Shown here: positions 39,001 through 51,056 of the stretch, one piece after another
How positions within the stretch are numbered: the first letter of the stretch is position 1
Layout: every line of letters starts with the position of its first letter
NCBI RefSeq assembly: GCF_015832195.1
Contig: NC_052027.1
Location: 4,269,149 to 4,333,148 of the forward strand
Length of the DNA stretch: 64,000 nucleotides
DNA from: Motacilla alba alba
Lineage: Eukaryota > Chordata > Aves > Passeriformes > Motacillidae
Direction of reading: 5' to 3'
Translations under genes and position numbers: made by a program
Notes under the pieces: generated by a model
Told to the model about the DNA's origin: nothing
The model's input: only the letters and a program-made list of their open reading frames with translations
The model's database searches: none

Positions 39001-41000
39001 AGTTGCATCGATTTGTTAAAAAGCTTTAGGTGACATAAATTGTTTCCTGTTTAGCTTATTGCTCTGATACATAAATGTCAGCGAGTATAATATTAATTAG
39101 GGTCACAGAACAACAAGGGTCGGGTGATATAGTGTCTGATCCGGGATGTGTCAATCCTTTGTGGAGGCAAGAGCAGCCCCGGCCCCTCCGCGCTGCCGCG
39201 CTCAACGCCTCGTTTTATGTGATGACAAAAGAAAGCAAAGGAAACTGTATTTTAATATGTGAAGTAATTACTTTAGTACTAGTATAATTTTATGGTTTTG
39301 GATAAATTACAGTGTTTTCATTCTCCTTCGCTTGCCACATAACATAAAAATCCACATATAGCATCAATAAAATAGAATACTGTTTATAAAGGCTTTCTGC
39401 TGCACAAGACCAACACTATTCCTCCTAGCAGATGGAAACTAAGCACACATTTCAGTCTGGTGTGTGTTTCTACACTTAATATTTTTTTTTAAAAACTGAA
39501 AAATGGGCTGTGCAGGTTATTTACTTAACATAAATCAAATGTATCATATACACTGTTTCTTTGGATTGGCATCCAACTTAGAAAAATACAGTAAGGTCCT
39601 GAAAAATCTGGAGAAAATTTATTAAATATGATTTTTACTGTAATAGAATATTAATGTAACCCAATGCTCATTTCCCATTAAGTTGATCCCTTTTTAATAC
39701 ACACATGCTTTTTATTATTTTGCACTCATGCGAAAATTCCACATTCAGAGAGTTTCCATCTCCTTAGGAATGTCTCTGGCAAAGGCACAGTAAGAAATCT
39801 TGCACTGAAAAAAAATAAATAAAAAATAGACAGCAAATATCGACCGATAAGATGTGGTGAAGTGCTGATGAACTGAAGCAAAAGCCAATGATATAATAAA
39901 GGGTAAAAAGGCATTCAGTGCTGCGAGGGGAACAGGAGAAACAATTACACTTTAAACCCCTCCTTCTCACTGCCACTGTACCACAGCGCAGATGAAAATG
40001 TTTGATTTGCAACATAAAAGATTCATTAATTACCACTTGAATATTTAAAGCTATTTTGCAGACTAACAGAGGTAGATAAAGCACTGAATTAAAACCTCTA
40101 ATAAAATTGTAAAAATATTTCTGCAAGTTTACCAGCACCACAATTCCTCCCGGTTTAGGGAGCCAGGCTTGGCTTCTTCAGCAAGGAATTATCTCGCTTT
40201 TGAGTGGGTATTTGAGGTAAGGTGGTGTGATTGCATGGGGCTATTTGTCTCTCCTTTTCAAATGTTTAAAAAATACTTATTTGGATGCTCTCCCTTTACT
40301 CGTGGCTGCCCTTCATGGGAGAAGTGGCTTTACAGAACAGAACAGTGGGTAGCAAATGTGGCTGAGCCATGCATTAATTTTAATACAATTCCATACACAG
40401 GAAAAACACAGCTAATCATAACTCTGGTCTAATGCAGTCTTTGATATGAGATGGAGGTGGGGGTAAAAAGTCTGTTAATCCTGTTATGATTACCCTTGTT
40501 AGACTTAAAAAATAAAAATAAAAAAGGAGCAGTATCCTCTGTTGCAAGGGTGGAGAACTCGTGCCAATGGTAGGAATGGGTATCATGGAAAGCATCTCTC
40601 TGAAACCTTGGGGTACACCCTGAATTTACCCAGTGGAGGCTGAGCTGTTACCTCTGGGACTACGGGACATTTTGTTGACATTTGAAGATTATAAAGAGCA
40701 AATGATGGGTACCAACACAGAATGCACACTGTAACTTAAATAAAAATTAAGGATATACATTCATTTGCACAACTTCAGCCTGTGGGCAATACAGCCTTAA
40801 AGTGCTTTGAGCCCCTCACCAGGCAATGTAAATCTTGGGGGCTCAGGAGCTGAATCTGACACTTGACAATTGCATATGTTAATTTTTACCTGTTTGCATT
40901 CAGTTGGCAGTCAGTTGTTATTTTTAAAAAAAAAACACTTTCTATTTTTAAACAAGTGACTGGTTGAAATCCACCACAGTGCAGCGAGGGCTTGATTGCA
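36066..41000. other. Intergenic flank 3' of FOXP1
   Basis: No gene is recognised. A further AATAAA at 36681 might serve a readthrough 3' end. 36.7-36.95 kb, 38.4-39.1 kb and 39.3-40.1 kb are AT-rich, repeat-free and could hold conserved elements. A small CpG cluster lies at about 39,178-39,210. Open frames here look random. Confidence 0.75.
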
Positions 41001-41467
41001 GGCTGAGGGTTGAAAGATACAGCAACAGCACTTTGAACAGTACGTTAACGATGATGAGTAGAGCCAAAATGTATGGATTTAATTAGAGAAAAACAGTTAC
41101 AGTTCTTTCTCATTGTCATTAATTTATGCGGTTAGCCAAGGAAATTCAAAAAAATGTCCAGTTATATTTGGATGCACCCTTTACACAACTATTCCTGTTT
41201 TTGTTGAGTGTCCACACCCGTTAAAAGGATTTTTAAATCATTCCTCTGTACTTGGCTGTGAAATGCCTGAATTCAGATGTTGTGGGTGGGTCCAGAGTGC
41301 CCGAGGAGCTGCTGCCAGCCAAGGGACCCTGTCACAGGCAGCACTGTCTGCCATCACCTGGGCTCCACCTTCACCAACAAACCATAATATCCAGGGCAGT
41401 CACTCCCAGTCCTGCCAGAAAGGAAAGGGCGTGCTCAAAATACTTCAGGCCTTGCCCTCGCTTATTG

Positions 41468-41570
41468 TTTTTGGAAAGTCTTTTGTTTTCTTCTTTTGGC
41501 TTTGGTTTTGTTGTTTTTGGTCTTTTTTTTTTTTTTTTTTGGTTTTGTTTTGTTGGGGTTTTTTTTTGTG
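41468..41570. repeat. T-rich low-complexity tract
   Basis: TTTTG-type repeats surround a T run at about 41,522-41,540. Confidence 0.75.
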
Positions 41571-41734
41571 TTCAACCCACTAGTTAATGTTCATTTGTGC
41601 TGGGCACAATAAAAGCCTCAGCCTGTCAGTTTATATCACACAAGGGGAGGAGCAGTTGGTGATGTTTGAAATATTTTAGACTTTTAGAAAAATTCTTGTA
41701 GGTGTTATTTGCTGTGTAAAAAAAAAATGGATTA

Positions 41735-41850
41735 CTCCTAGTAGTTTATAAATGAATTGATATCTCCTAGCAGTTTATAAATATTTTATGTCTATAAATA
41801 TATCTATAAATATATATATCTATAAATAAATATATATTCCCACATATCCT
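41735..41850. repeat. TATAAATA-type repeat with a short direct duplication
   Basis: CTCCTAGYAGTTTATAAAT occurs twice (about 41735 and 41765), followed by repeated TCTATAAATATA units. Confidence 0.75.
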
Positions 41851-44800
41851 TTTAATGTGCTTTGATATGTATATAAGAATGAGGTTATGCTAAATAAAGC
41901 CTGCTAGAACTTGAAAAGGGGGAATCCCAGGCACTGCAGACCTCCCCAGCCCCACCTTATTGAGTACAGACTTCCACATGGTTATTGGGGAATGGCAGGA
42001 GCTGGCTGTGACCTGGCAGTGGCTCACGCCACTCTTTGCCTTTAATATTGGTCCTGTGTATTCCAACAGCAAACGTGCTCGCACAAACATCCATCACATT
42101 TTTGGCTTTGCTGCCTCTGTAGGCAGGCAGGAGGGGAAAATTGTATTCACTGGCCATGAAATGAATTTAAAACAAAAATCAGAGAAATAAAAAGTGAAGT
42201 TTTTTATTATTTTGGCAAGAACCGGGGTTTATTTTTCACTTACTTGTTGGGTTGGGTTTTTCCCCCTGTTTCCTAGACGTACTGGACAGACTTACACTGT
42301 GCATAATTGCATGGGCAGAGTCTGGAGAGCTTTCCAAACACATGATGTTTATACCTCATGCTCACTCTGGCTATTTTTAAATATGGCTACTTTCTGCTGC
42401 ATTTTCAAAGCTTCTCCTGACACCTCATGCGGTCTGGAGCACTCTCACCTGTTTACACCACCACCAAGCGCTGGCAAATTCAAAACAAAAACATCTGATA
42501 AAAATCAAATATTATGTTGCTAACTGCAAAGTTCATTTCCCCTCAGAAGTCCGTCTTTAATTACAAAACCCGCATAACCCATTTCCTTTGGTGTGCAGAA
42601 AGGTGTGTAATTAAACTATCAGCATAATACCTTTCTACATGTAAAACCTGCACTTATGAACTTTAACTGCTGAATAAAAACTCCTATTACATGACCATTA
42701 AGTATTATGAATAAAGCAAGTCATTGTAGTACTTGATTAATTTTTATGCACTAACCATTGTGTTCTGCACAAATTTGGTTTCTTTGGTTTCTTTTTTTGG
42801 TAGGTGCCCCTTCTCTCAGCCATCCTGGTGGATCAGTCATCTCCACCCACATCCAAGGTCGTGCTCTACCCCTCCGTGCTTCTCTCCTGCCTGTGGCCAT
42901 GCCCAAGTCTGTGTGGCCTTTCTGTGGTCATCATGGAGGAGGAGAGAGTTTTGCTCTGTCTCTGTGATATCCCCAGGGGAAATTACAGTGGTGCCGTGGC
43001 CAGTAAAGGGGGCACAAGGTGGCAGTGGGACCAGGTCCCTTCCGTGGGAGAACTTGGTGCAGGACTGAGCCCTGACTTCCTCATCTCATCTCTGTGTGCG
43101 CTGGGGAGTTACTCTCAGCTGGGTGGTTTTTAATTGATAAGGGAAATCAGATTTGTCTTCTTTCATGTGGACGTGGCAGCAGACCCTCAGAGGACAGCCT
43201 TTCCATGCTGCTCGTGCTTCTGTTTGCAGCACCCCAGAAGCTTTGCCTTGTATCTGTTACCTCCCTCCCTGGTTCTCCCAAAAACGTCTCCACCACACAT
43301 CAGCCTCTTGCCAAGCGAAGTGGGAAAGGAAAAATAAATATCCCAGCTAAAACCCATACCTCCAAAACCCTAATTGTCAGCAGGACCAAGTGTGCCAAGA
43401 TGCTGAGGAGGATACTGTGGTGCTGGTCCTGGCTGCCAAGGAGCCTGCACTCCACAGCCCAGAGGACATCTCCAGGACATCTCCCACCCTACATGCAAAC
43501 ATTCAGGCCCCCGAGCCATTATTCATCAGCTCCTTGCAGCCACGCTCCCATATGCTGCCTGATGATTATATTGAGGCTGATCTTTGAAGTCTGGAGTCAG
43601 GAAGTTTAGCTCAGTTATAATCAATAGCATTTCCAGCTCTTGGAAATCTGCACTAACCACTCAAGGCAGCCAGCCCGCATTATGTCCTTGTCATATGTAT
43701 ATATTTGCATGTTCATTAGCCATGTAGTAGCACAGCTGTATGTGGTTTCATTTAGCTTTTAATTATCTTCTTTGGGTTAGTGTTTTCATCTCTACCAGCA
43801 AAGAAAAGAAAATCACTTAGGCAAAATAAATGTGGCTGAGCAGGTCTGGGGCAAGGAGTGCTATTTCCTTGTGCATCCTACTGTTCCATTGCAAAAGAGA
43901 TGTTTGGTTCAAAAGTTCCAACTTACATTAATAATAAATCTGTCTCTTCATTTCCCCCATCATTTGCTTATCTTATTCAGGTGGTTGTGGGTGTAATTTT
44001 TCATTTGCAGCAGGTGTTTTTTTTACATATTAGATAAACTCCATCCTTACAATCCTTGGCATGGACGTTTGTATTTGCTCCAACAGCTGCTGCTCCAAAG
44101 CTCGCTCGCACACAGATCAAGGCATCCTCCTCTTTTGATGGAAGTGACTCATACCTCAGATGAGCTGAAAGAAATACCATGGTCAGCTGCAGACACCTGC
44201 ATTTATGCTCTGGGTTTAAAAGTTAGGATGTGGGTTCAAGCTAATTTTGTGCTCTTCGGGTTTTTATATGACACCCTTTATTTTGGTTTCTGAGAAATTT
44301 CCATTAGTAAGAACAAAACAAGGTGACTAATTTCGGTGCTGAACTTTCTTCTCCTTTCCTCCCACCCCGCCCAATAAACAAAGAAAAAAAGCCCGTGATT
44401 TATTTCATTCACTTCAATTACTTGTAACAAGGCCAGCCCCCAGGGTCAAAGGCTCAGGGGTCATCTTTGGTTTAACAAGCAGTGAGGATATCTGTGCAGA
44501 CTGGGGTAGGATGCTGAGTCCCCCCCTCCTCAATGCTCCTGTCCCTGGTGTGCACAGCATCAAGGCCTAGAGGAAGTGTTGATGGAGAGGCCAATCTTAT
44601 TTCACAGGAGTGACAGTGAGAACTGACCTTTTAATGTGCAGTGGCTTGAGAGCAGCCGTGGCGAGGAGTGAAGGATGGCGCTGCAGGAGTGGTGCTCGCA
44701 GAGCTTCAGCCAAATGCAGCCAAGTGCTCTCCATACCATGGGATGGATGTAACTTCCTGTCATGCTTCAACCACAGTGCAATCTCAGCTCTGCTGTCTGA

Positions 44801-47439
44801 AATTAGAAATTTAAATTTTTTTTCTCTTACAAGCATAGTGGAGTAGAAACACAGACATGGCAAGAAACTGGAAGTCCTCCACTGCTGGCTATTTCACAAG
44901 GCTGTGGGGTTCTCCTTGGCTACTGGAGGATAGCACTGGCCTTCTGCAGGGAAACACACCCCCCGACTGGTTTGCTGATCAGCTTGTGCTCTTTAAAAGA
45001 GCCCATTGAATCAACTCAGGGCAAAAGTCACAGTTAAAAAGTGCCCACTAGTACAGGTACATCAGTCCACCTGTATCCTTACTGTAAGTGATCTCTAACA
45101 GCCTCTCACTGTTGAGCAGAGCACACATCAGGTGGATGAGCTAAACCAAGACCTACCTGGCTCTTTCAGTGGTGGCTGCTGGCATTTTACTGCCTTTCAC
45201 AGTTTTTTCCTTCTTGGTTAAAGAGTGAGACACACTCGGCGCTGATGCAAGGAGGCACAACTTCACTGGAGCTGACAGTTCTGTTTTCCTGTTACACCAG
45301 TGGTTTATTTGGAGAGGAATTCCCAAGTGTCTGTTGGGGAATTGGAGCCAGGCAGCTGGGAGCAGATGGTGTCTTATCAAAGGGTGCTAATTGTTCATGA
45401 ATTCGACTCCTCTGCATCACCTTCCTCTCACAGCCCCAGAGTAATATCTGGAGCCGGCCTCTGCTTGCCATTTCAGCAGCTCTCCTGTAGCAAGCAAAAT
45501 ATATTTTTATAGTTTGCTTACCTTGACACTTCCAACATTTTCCCAGCAAGCTGAAGATGTAATTAAATGACATGCCAGATGCTGGTGTGCTTTATATTAT
45601 ACCACCTCTCAGCTGGGCTAGCGAAAAGGAATGAATGGAGTCTTAAGACAGCTCTCCTATAGATAGTTATTATCTCTTTTCAATAAAGAATGGGTAAGGT
45701 TGAGCAAAATGTCAGTAAACCTGTAATTTTCTAGCCTTTCAGTTACCTCTGTTCTTCTGATCCACCAGTGATGTGAAGTTTTGTTGTACTTTGTTCCGTC
45801 AATTATGGCATCACTCCAAGGAGGTGGCGGGCTCCTGCGCCGCATATGCATATTTATGATAAGGTATGTTCTGATCTTCCTGTTGTGCCTGAAACCAGGT
45901 GTTCTGGGCCTTTTGAGGTGGGTTTGCAGCACCTTTGTTTCTTTTGGGCGCTGAAGCTTTTGGGGTGAAGCTTTTTATCTGTAGGCTGAAAAAACAAAAG
46001 CTTGCTGGGAAAATGACAGCAAAGTTTCATAACTTCAACCTTAAAGAAACAAAATGGTTTTTGTAACTTTAATAATAGGATTTCTAGAACGTGTTTGCTT
46101 ATTTCACTGTATCTGCTACCTCAGAAGATGGATCTGGTGTATCTCTTGGCTGTTGCACTCAGGTTTTAGACTATTCAGTTTTCAGCTTTGCAGGACACCA
46201 GCCCAGTTTTCAGGGAGATAAGATGTTGGCTGACACAAAACAAACTTGCCAGTGAGATTTATTTACTTACTTGGAAGTGGAAATGTTGTTTTAATAATCC
46301 AGCCAGCCCAGGAGTGGAGGTGTTGAACACTCTCATGGCTGGCCTGGAGAAGGGTTTGCTGTAGCATGGTGTGGTCCTCCCTCTGCCAGCAAAGTGTGCT
46401 CTGCACGGAGGGCAGGCAACCCAGCCAGGGAAGGAGAGAACTGCAGCAGCAAGGACTATATTTCTTTCCCAAACTTTGATAATTCTTCATCTAGATATTT
46501 ATATTTATCAAGAGCACGTGAGACAGAATGTTTTAAGACCAATGTTTTTGAGGGGTTGGTGACTCCTGGCTGTTTGGAGGGTCAATGAGACTGGCCAGCC
46601 CCAGCTCACAGAGCACTATGTCCACAAGCAGCCAACAAGGCTCTCCTCTGCTCTTTTGAGGTGTGATGTTCCATTTGACAGAAGAAAGCAGCAGCCTGAA
46701 ACTTTCACATGCTGTCAGTTCAGTGAGTGCAGGGCACCTCTTTCAGAAGTGAGGTGTGCTCATAATTAAAGATTAATTTACTAGCACTAAACCCAAAGCT
46801 TTCCTCAAAGTCTACTGTCAACAGACACGCTCCCTTTCAGTGACATTTGCATTTCTAATTGGGATTGCTTATTACCAGAAAGCCTCTGCAGCTGAGATTT
46901 AATTTTATATATTTACTGGTTGTTCTCTTCAACCAGTGCTCTGCCACTGATATTACCCAGTCTCCCTTGCAGGCTGTGTGTGCCACTGAGTGGGCACAAC
47001 GTCTCCCTGCCAGATGGGCAGGAGCACGTGCATGTCAGGAAGCCACTATGTGCCTCAAGAAGATGTCTTGTCACTGAGAAATGCTGGAAAGGTCAGTCCA
47101 TATCGAGCAGCCAGACGTGTAAAGGAGCAAGACAAGAAATGGAGAAGGCCAGCACTCTGCTTTTGTGCCATGGCTAATGTTTTCTCTGTTCTTTCAAACT
47201 GGAATATTTCTACTTCAGAAAATACATTTAGACTTAAAAATCTTAATAGAGATGTGAATCACTTTCCTTCTCTAATTTACTGATTGATATTTTTTCTTTT
47301 GTCCTGGAAGAACTGATATTAAGAACTCTATTTAACAAATTGTAGCACACCTTTTAGACCCTTAGTAACAGGAAATTGCTAATAAGTGGGCTTCCATGGC
47401 ATGGTGCTCCCCATCCCTATTTTCTGCTTTAGGGCAGGT

Positions 47440-47683
47440 ATCAAAATCCAAGAGCAAAGTGCTGTACACGCCATGAGAGAGACAGTGCCTGCCCAGAAGA
47501 GATTGCTGCTGGAATAGACAGGAAAGAAAGGAAATATTATTATTCCTCTTTAACAGATGGGAAACCAAGGCGCAGAGAGTTGAAGAGGCTTGCCAAAAGT
47601 CAGACAGAAATCTGAAAACAGCCAGGAACCGAATCCAGGTCTGCTGAGACTCAGGCCAGTGCCTTAATCACTCGACTCCTCAT
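47440..47683 (-). mobile_element. Ancient amniote MIR-type (CORE) SINE
   Basis: Read on the minus strand it has an A-box-like TGATTAAGGCACTGG, a B-box-like GGATTCGGTTCC (complement at 47625-47636), then the familiar core CTGACTTTTGGCAAGCC and CTCTGCGCCTTGGTTTCCC, and a 3' part with CTGTACAGCACTTTGC on the minus strand (complement near 47455-47470). The order is that of MIR, a tRNA-derived SINE old enough to predate birds and mammals. It is diverged and not transcribable as a tRNA. Confidence 0.75.
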
Positions 47684-49355
47684 AGTTATTATATTTCTGC
47701 AGTTGTTATTCAGTAGGATAGACTATGAAATTTCTGCCTCTAGCTACAGCTACAGTGCTCCTACAGCATCCTCTACCCTCCCTGTTATACCTCTCCCTTT
47801 TTTTCCCCTTATGTGTCAAAAAGTCCCTCTCCCTGCTTATGAAGGTGCTCAGCAAAGCTCTCCCTTCATTTGTGTGCTCCAGCCCTGCCCTTCCTCACAA
47901 ACAAATTCCTTTCTTTTCCAACATTGATTCCGTTTGCCCACAGCCTTGTGACAATTCCTGCCTGGTGCTGAAAGTGCTGTAGTTGTCTACAGAACCTTCA
48001 CATGGCTGCTGTGAAAACCTCCCAGACTGAGATGCTCAGTGCCCTGGAAAGGAAGAATTTCTAGGTACTCCCACGCATTCCAGCCCAAAGCCTGGCCACA
48101 GACCCCTGCACACAGCTCAGTGCTGGAGGAGTTTAAGCAAAGAGCTTATGCAAATCCTCTCCTATCCATCATGGAGGGGAGTCCTTCATACTTCAGGAAT
48201 GATGGGAGAAACAATCTATCGATATTCCGTAATGAGCATAAATGCCCTTTATAAATTGTTTCCCTTTTATTGACTCTAAAGCAAATGTAGCCGTGAATGC
48301 TGTACATTAATACATTTTATACCTTCTAATGGTTTGATGGCCTCATATATCCAGTAACGCTGAGAATAATCATTAGATTGTAAGGAGTGCAAAATATGTT
48401 TTATCACTTGAAAATGGAATTCCTTCTTGAAAGGTAAAACCAGTGGTAGATCATTGATTTGAAAGGTCAGGGTTAAAAAGCTTATTAACGACTGGGTTAA
48501 GCTCTAGTAAAATTCTTTGTTTTACTCAGCTGTATGAAGCATTTAGCTAAGTGAGACTCTTCATTAGGACATTAGGGCTTTTATACTGGCTGTATAAAGT
48601 AAGAATCAGTAATTTCCAGCTTATTTTCAGGAAAAAGGCATTGCAAGTGGCACACACTCCAAATAACACCAGGTGACACATGGCCATGGGTGCAATGGAA
48701 AACAACTGCTGCAGCATCCAGGGGTGAGGGGCAGCTGCTGTGTGCAATCCCTGCCTCTCCCTGTCCTGTGTGGGGATCCCCAAGCAAACCATGGCCAGGC
48801 AGATTTATCAGGTTATCAGATATATCAGCTTATCAGATGTATCAGGGAGTACAGCATATCACCAGGTAGAAATACTGGCTTGGGTTGCAGAAGCCATAGA
48901 GTTGTGTCAGGATGCCACAGTGCTGAGTTAGTGAGCCCCAGCTCCCTGCAGGGCCCTGGATTAGCTAAAGTATGAGGTTCACAGGGCTGCAATGCTTTCT
49001 GCCTCTGAGACAGGGAGTTTCTGCCCAGGGGATGTGCCTGTCCCTCTCACCATTCCCTGATGTCTCAGCACATGGAGAAAGGCTCTGTATTTTGGCTACA
49101 CCAGTAGTGCCAATTCAAGCTCATTGAGATTTCCCTCTATCCCTCTCAGCCATCAAAGAAGCCCAGACAGATCCCAGAAGCAAGGCAGGGTGGCACCATG
49201 GCAGGGGATGCTGCTCGAGAGTGATGGGCATTTTTGAGGTCACGTGGGAAATGTTGGTATTTCAAGGCACACATGAGCAGAAATGTTCATGCCAGATGAA
49301 AAGAAGAAAGGTGGTTGCCCAGCACCACACTGTGCTGACCCTGAAGAAGTGGAAA
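47684..49355. other. Intergenic DNA with a short TATCAG tandem array
   Basis: No gene is recognised. The only clear structure is the TATCAG array at 48806-48845. Confidence 0.75.
48806..48845. repeat. Five TATCAG units at 8-9 bp spacing
   Basis: TATCAG starts at 48806, 48814, 48823, 48831 and 48840. On the minus strand each is CTGATA, a GATA-factor core. Confidence 0.7.
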
Positions 49356-49525
49356 TAATTAGGAAGAAATTCTGACCTGTGAGGATGGTGAGAACTTGGC
49401 ACAGATTACCTGGAGAAGCTGTGGCTGCTCCATCCTGGAAGCATTCAAAGCCAGGTCAGGTGGGGCTTGGATCAGCCTGGTCTAGTGGAAAGTGTCCCTG
49501 CCCATGGCAGAGGGGTTGGGATGAG
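49356..49525 (+). mobile_element. CR1 LINE fragment (sense)
   Basis: It reads AATTAGGAAGAAATTCTGACC, GGAGAAGCTGTGGCTGC, GGGGCTTGGATCAGCCTGG and GGAAAGTGTCCCTGCCCATGG in CR1 order, truncated just before the usual 3' tail. Confidence 0.85.
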
Positions 49526-49554
49526 AGAGGTTCAATCTGGAGAGAGAAGAAAAA

Positions 49555-49645
49555 ATAAAATCCCAGTAAGGACCATTAATCACTGGAGTGGGTTGTCCAG
49601 CTATGTTGTGGAATCCCTGAACCTGGATATTTTCAAGACCTGAGG
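49555..49645 (+). mobile_element. CR1 LINE fragment of another subfamily (sense)
   Basis: GACCATTAATCACTGGAGTGG, then GTTGTCCAG and GGATATTTTCAAGACCTG, resemble a CR1 3' region different from the preceding copy. Confidence 0.6.
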
Positions 49646-49841
49646 GGCCACAACCCAGAGCACAATTGTCACCAGCCCCTCAAGGAATGCTCTCTAAAAT
49701 CCCACAACAGAAAGCAGTGCCAGTGGAAAACGTAGCAAAGTTTTCCAAAGATGCTACAGATTCCAAAAGCTGCAATGTCAAAACCACTTTCTGGTTCCAT
49801 CAGTTCAGCATTTCCACAGACATTTATTTTGGATAGAACAG

Positions 49842-49912
49842 AGGAAATCCAGTTGGAAGAGACTTACCAGGATCATCAAGTCCACTTCAGTGCTGACCAA
49901 AAGTTAAAGCCT
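49842..49912 (-). mobile_element. Short CR1 LINE 3' fragment
   Basis: AATCCAGTTGGAAGAGACTT and GGATCATCAAGTCCAC match an antisense CR1 3' end. Confidence 0.55.
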
Positions 49913-50639
49913 GTCAATGGCAACATTGCCTGTTTGTAAGGCACTCACCAGCCTTGGGCATCGACCTCTCTTGGAAGATGGCTCCATTGTTCCTCTTGAA
50001 GAATCATGAAGAAGAATATTCTTTTGCCAGTATCTTCTTCCTACACTTGTCCTCATCATTGGCTACTTGTTTCTAACAAAAAAGAGAGGCCTAAAACTCT
50101 GTCATACCATGTTAAGAAGGTTTTTAAGCATTTTTAATGGAACAAAATAACAATACAGAATATAATATCCACAGCATGTGCTTGGTGCAATGTAATTGCT
50201 CTGGGATACTCAATTCTTTTCATATAAAGCAGCCATACCAACCCAACCATCGGAACAACTTTAATATTTTATAGTGAAATTAAATTGCAGATTAAAACAG
50301 ATGGTTTGAACATTTCATTACCAGCCATGGTGCTTATTTGCTGACCATTGGCTGGTATATGTAAACATATAAAAAGCAAAAGAGCCCTTGGATACAAACC
50401 ATACTCTCCCTCAGCTTTTCATTCATGGTTACAGCATGGTTATGAATGTTATGGATCCAGACAGGGTCTTTAAATGTGCTGAATTCAATTTACTTGTACC
50501 GACGAAAGGAAGAGGTCATGGAAAGTGCAGAATGGGTGGGAAGAGTACAGAATATTTGTTAATTGTCCTGCCAATGCATTTCAGTTCACAGCTAGGCAGG
50601 TCCAGAGCTTCTGCACCCTCGTGGCACAGAAACCTGGCA

Positions 50640-51056
50640 CCAGGCTTCTGCCAGGACACTTTCCACTATCCCAGATTGTTCCAAGCCCTGTCCAGCTTGG
50701 CCTTCAACACTTCCAGAAGTTGAGCAGCCACAGCTTCTCTGGGCAACCTGTGCCAGGGCCTCACCACCCTCACAGGGGAAGCATTTCTTCCTAATATCTA
50801 ATCCAAACCTACTGTCCATCAGTCTGAAGCCATTACTCCTTGTCTTGTCACTCCAGGCCAATGTAAATAGTCTCTCTCCATCTTTGTTGTAGCTCCCTCC
50901 AGGTACTGAAGGCCAAAATTAGGTGACCCCAGAGTCTTTTTTTTTCCAGGGTGAACCATCCCAATTCTCTCAGCCCTTCCTCACAGCAGAGCTGCTCCAT
51001 CCCTATAACCAATGTGGTGCCTGTGCTGGACTCACCCCAACAGGTCCCAAAGGTTG
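50640..51056 (-). mobile_element. CR1 LINE fragment, about 420 bp
   Basis: In order it shows CCAAGCCCTGTCCAGC, CACAGCTTCTCTGGGC, CATTTCTTCCTAATATCTAA, CCATTACTCCTTGTC, CAATTCTCTCAGCCC and CCCAACAGGTCCC, an antisense CR1 3' third reaching farther upstream than the other copies. It overlaps random open frames, which are not genes. Confidence 0.85.

Larger units (their letters stand above)
41000..47439. other. Intergenic DNA
   Basis: No gene is recognised. It contains a poly(T)/TTG-rich tract (about 41,468-41,570) and an AT repeat (41,735-41,850). The longest open frame (41113-41583) runs into the poly(T) tract and resembles no family. 42.5-42.75 kb is AT-rich and repeat-free. Confidence 0.75.

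Noticed and set aside
41113..41583. 156-residue open frame on the + strand
   Set aside because: It ends in a poly(T)-encoded Phe run, has no family resemblance and no splice or start context; a chance frame.
43094..43609. 171-residue open frame on the + strand, the longest in the window
   Set aside because: Composition is random-looking, it overlaps other frames of equal quality, and no domain is recognised.
47620..47683. tRNA-like A and B boxes on the minus strand
   Set aside because: No cloverleaf or anticodon arm can be formed; they are remnants in a MIR SINE, not a tRNA gene.
50592..50861. Open frames on both strands at about 50.6 kb
   Set aside because: They lie within a CR1 3' fragment; repeat-derived, not a gene.
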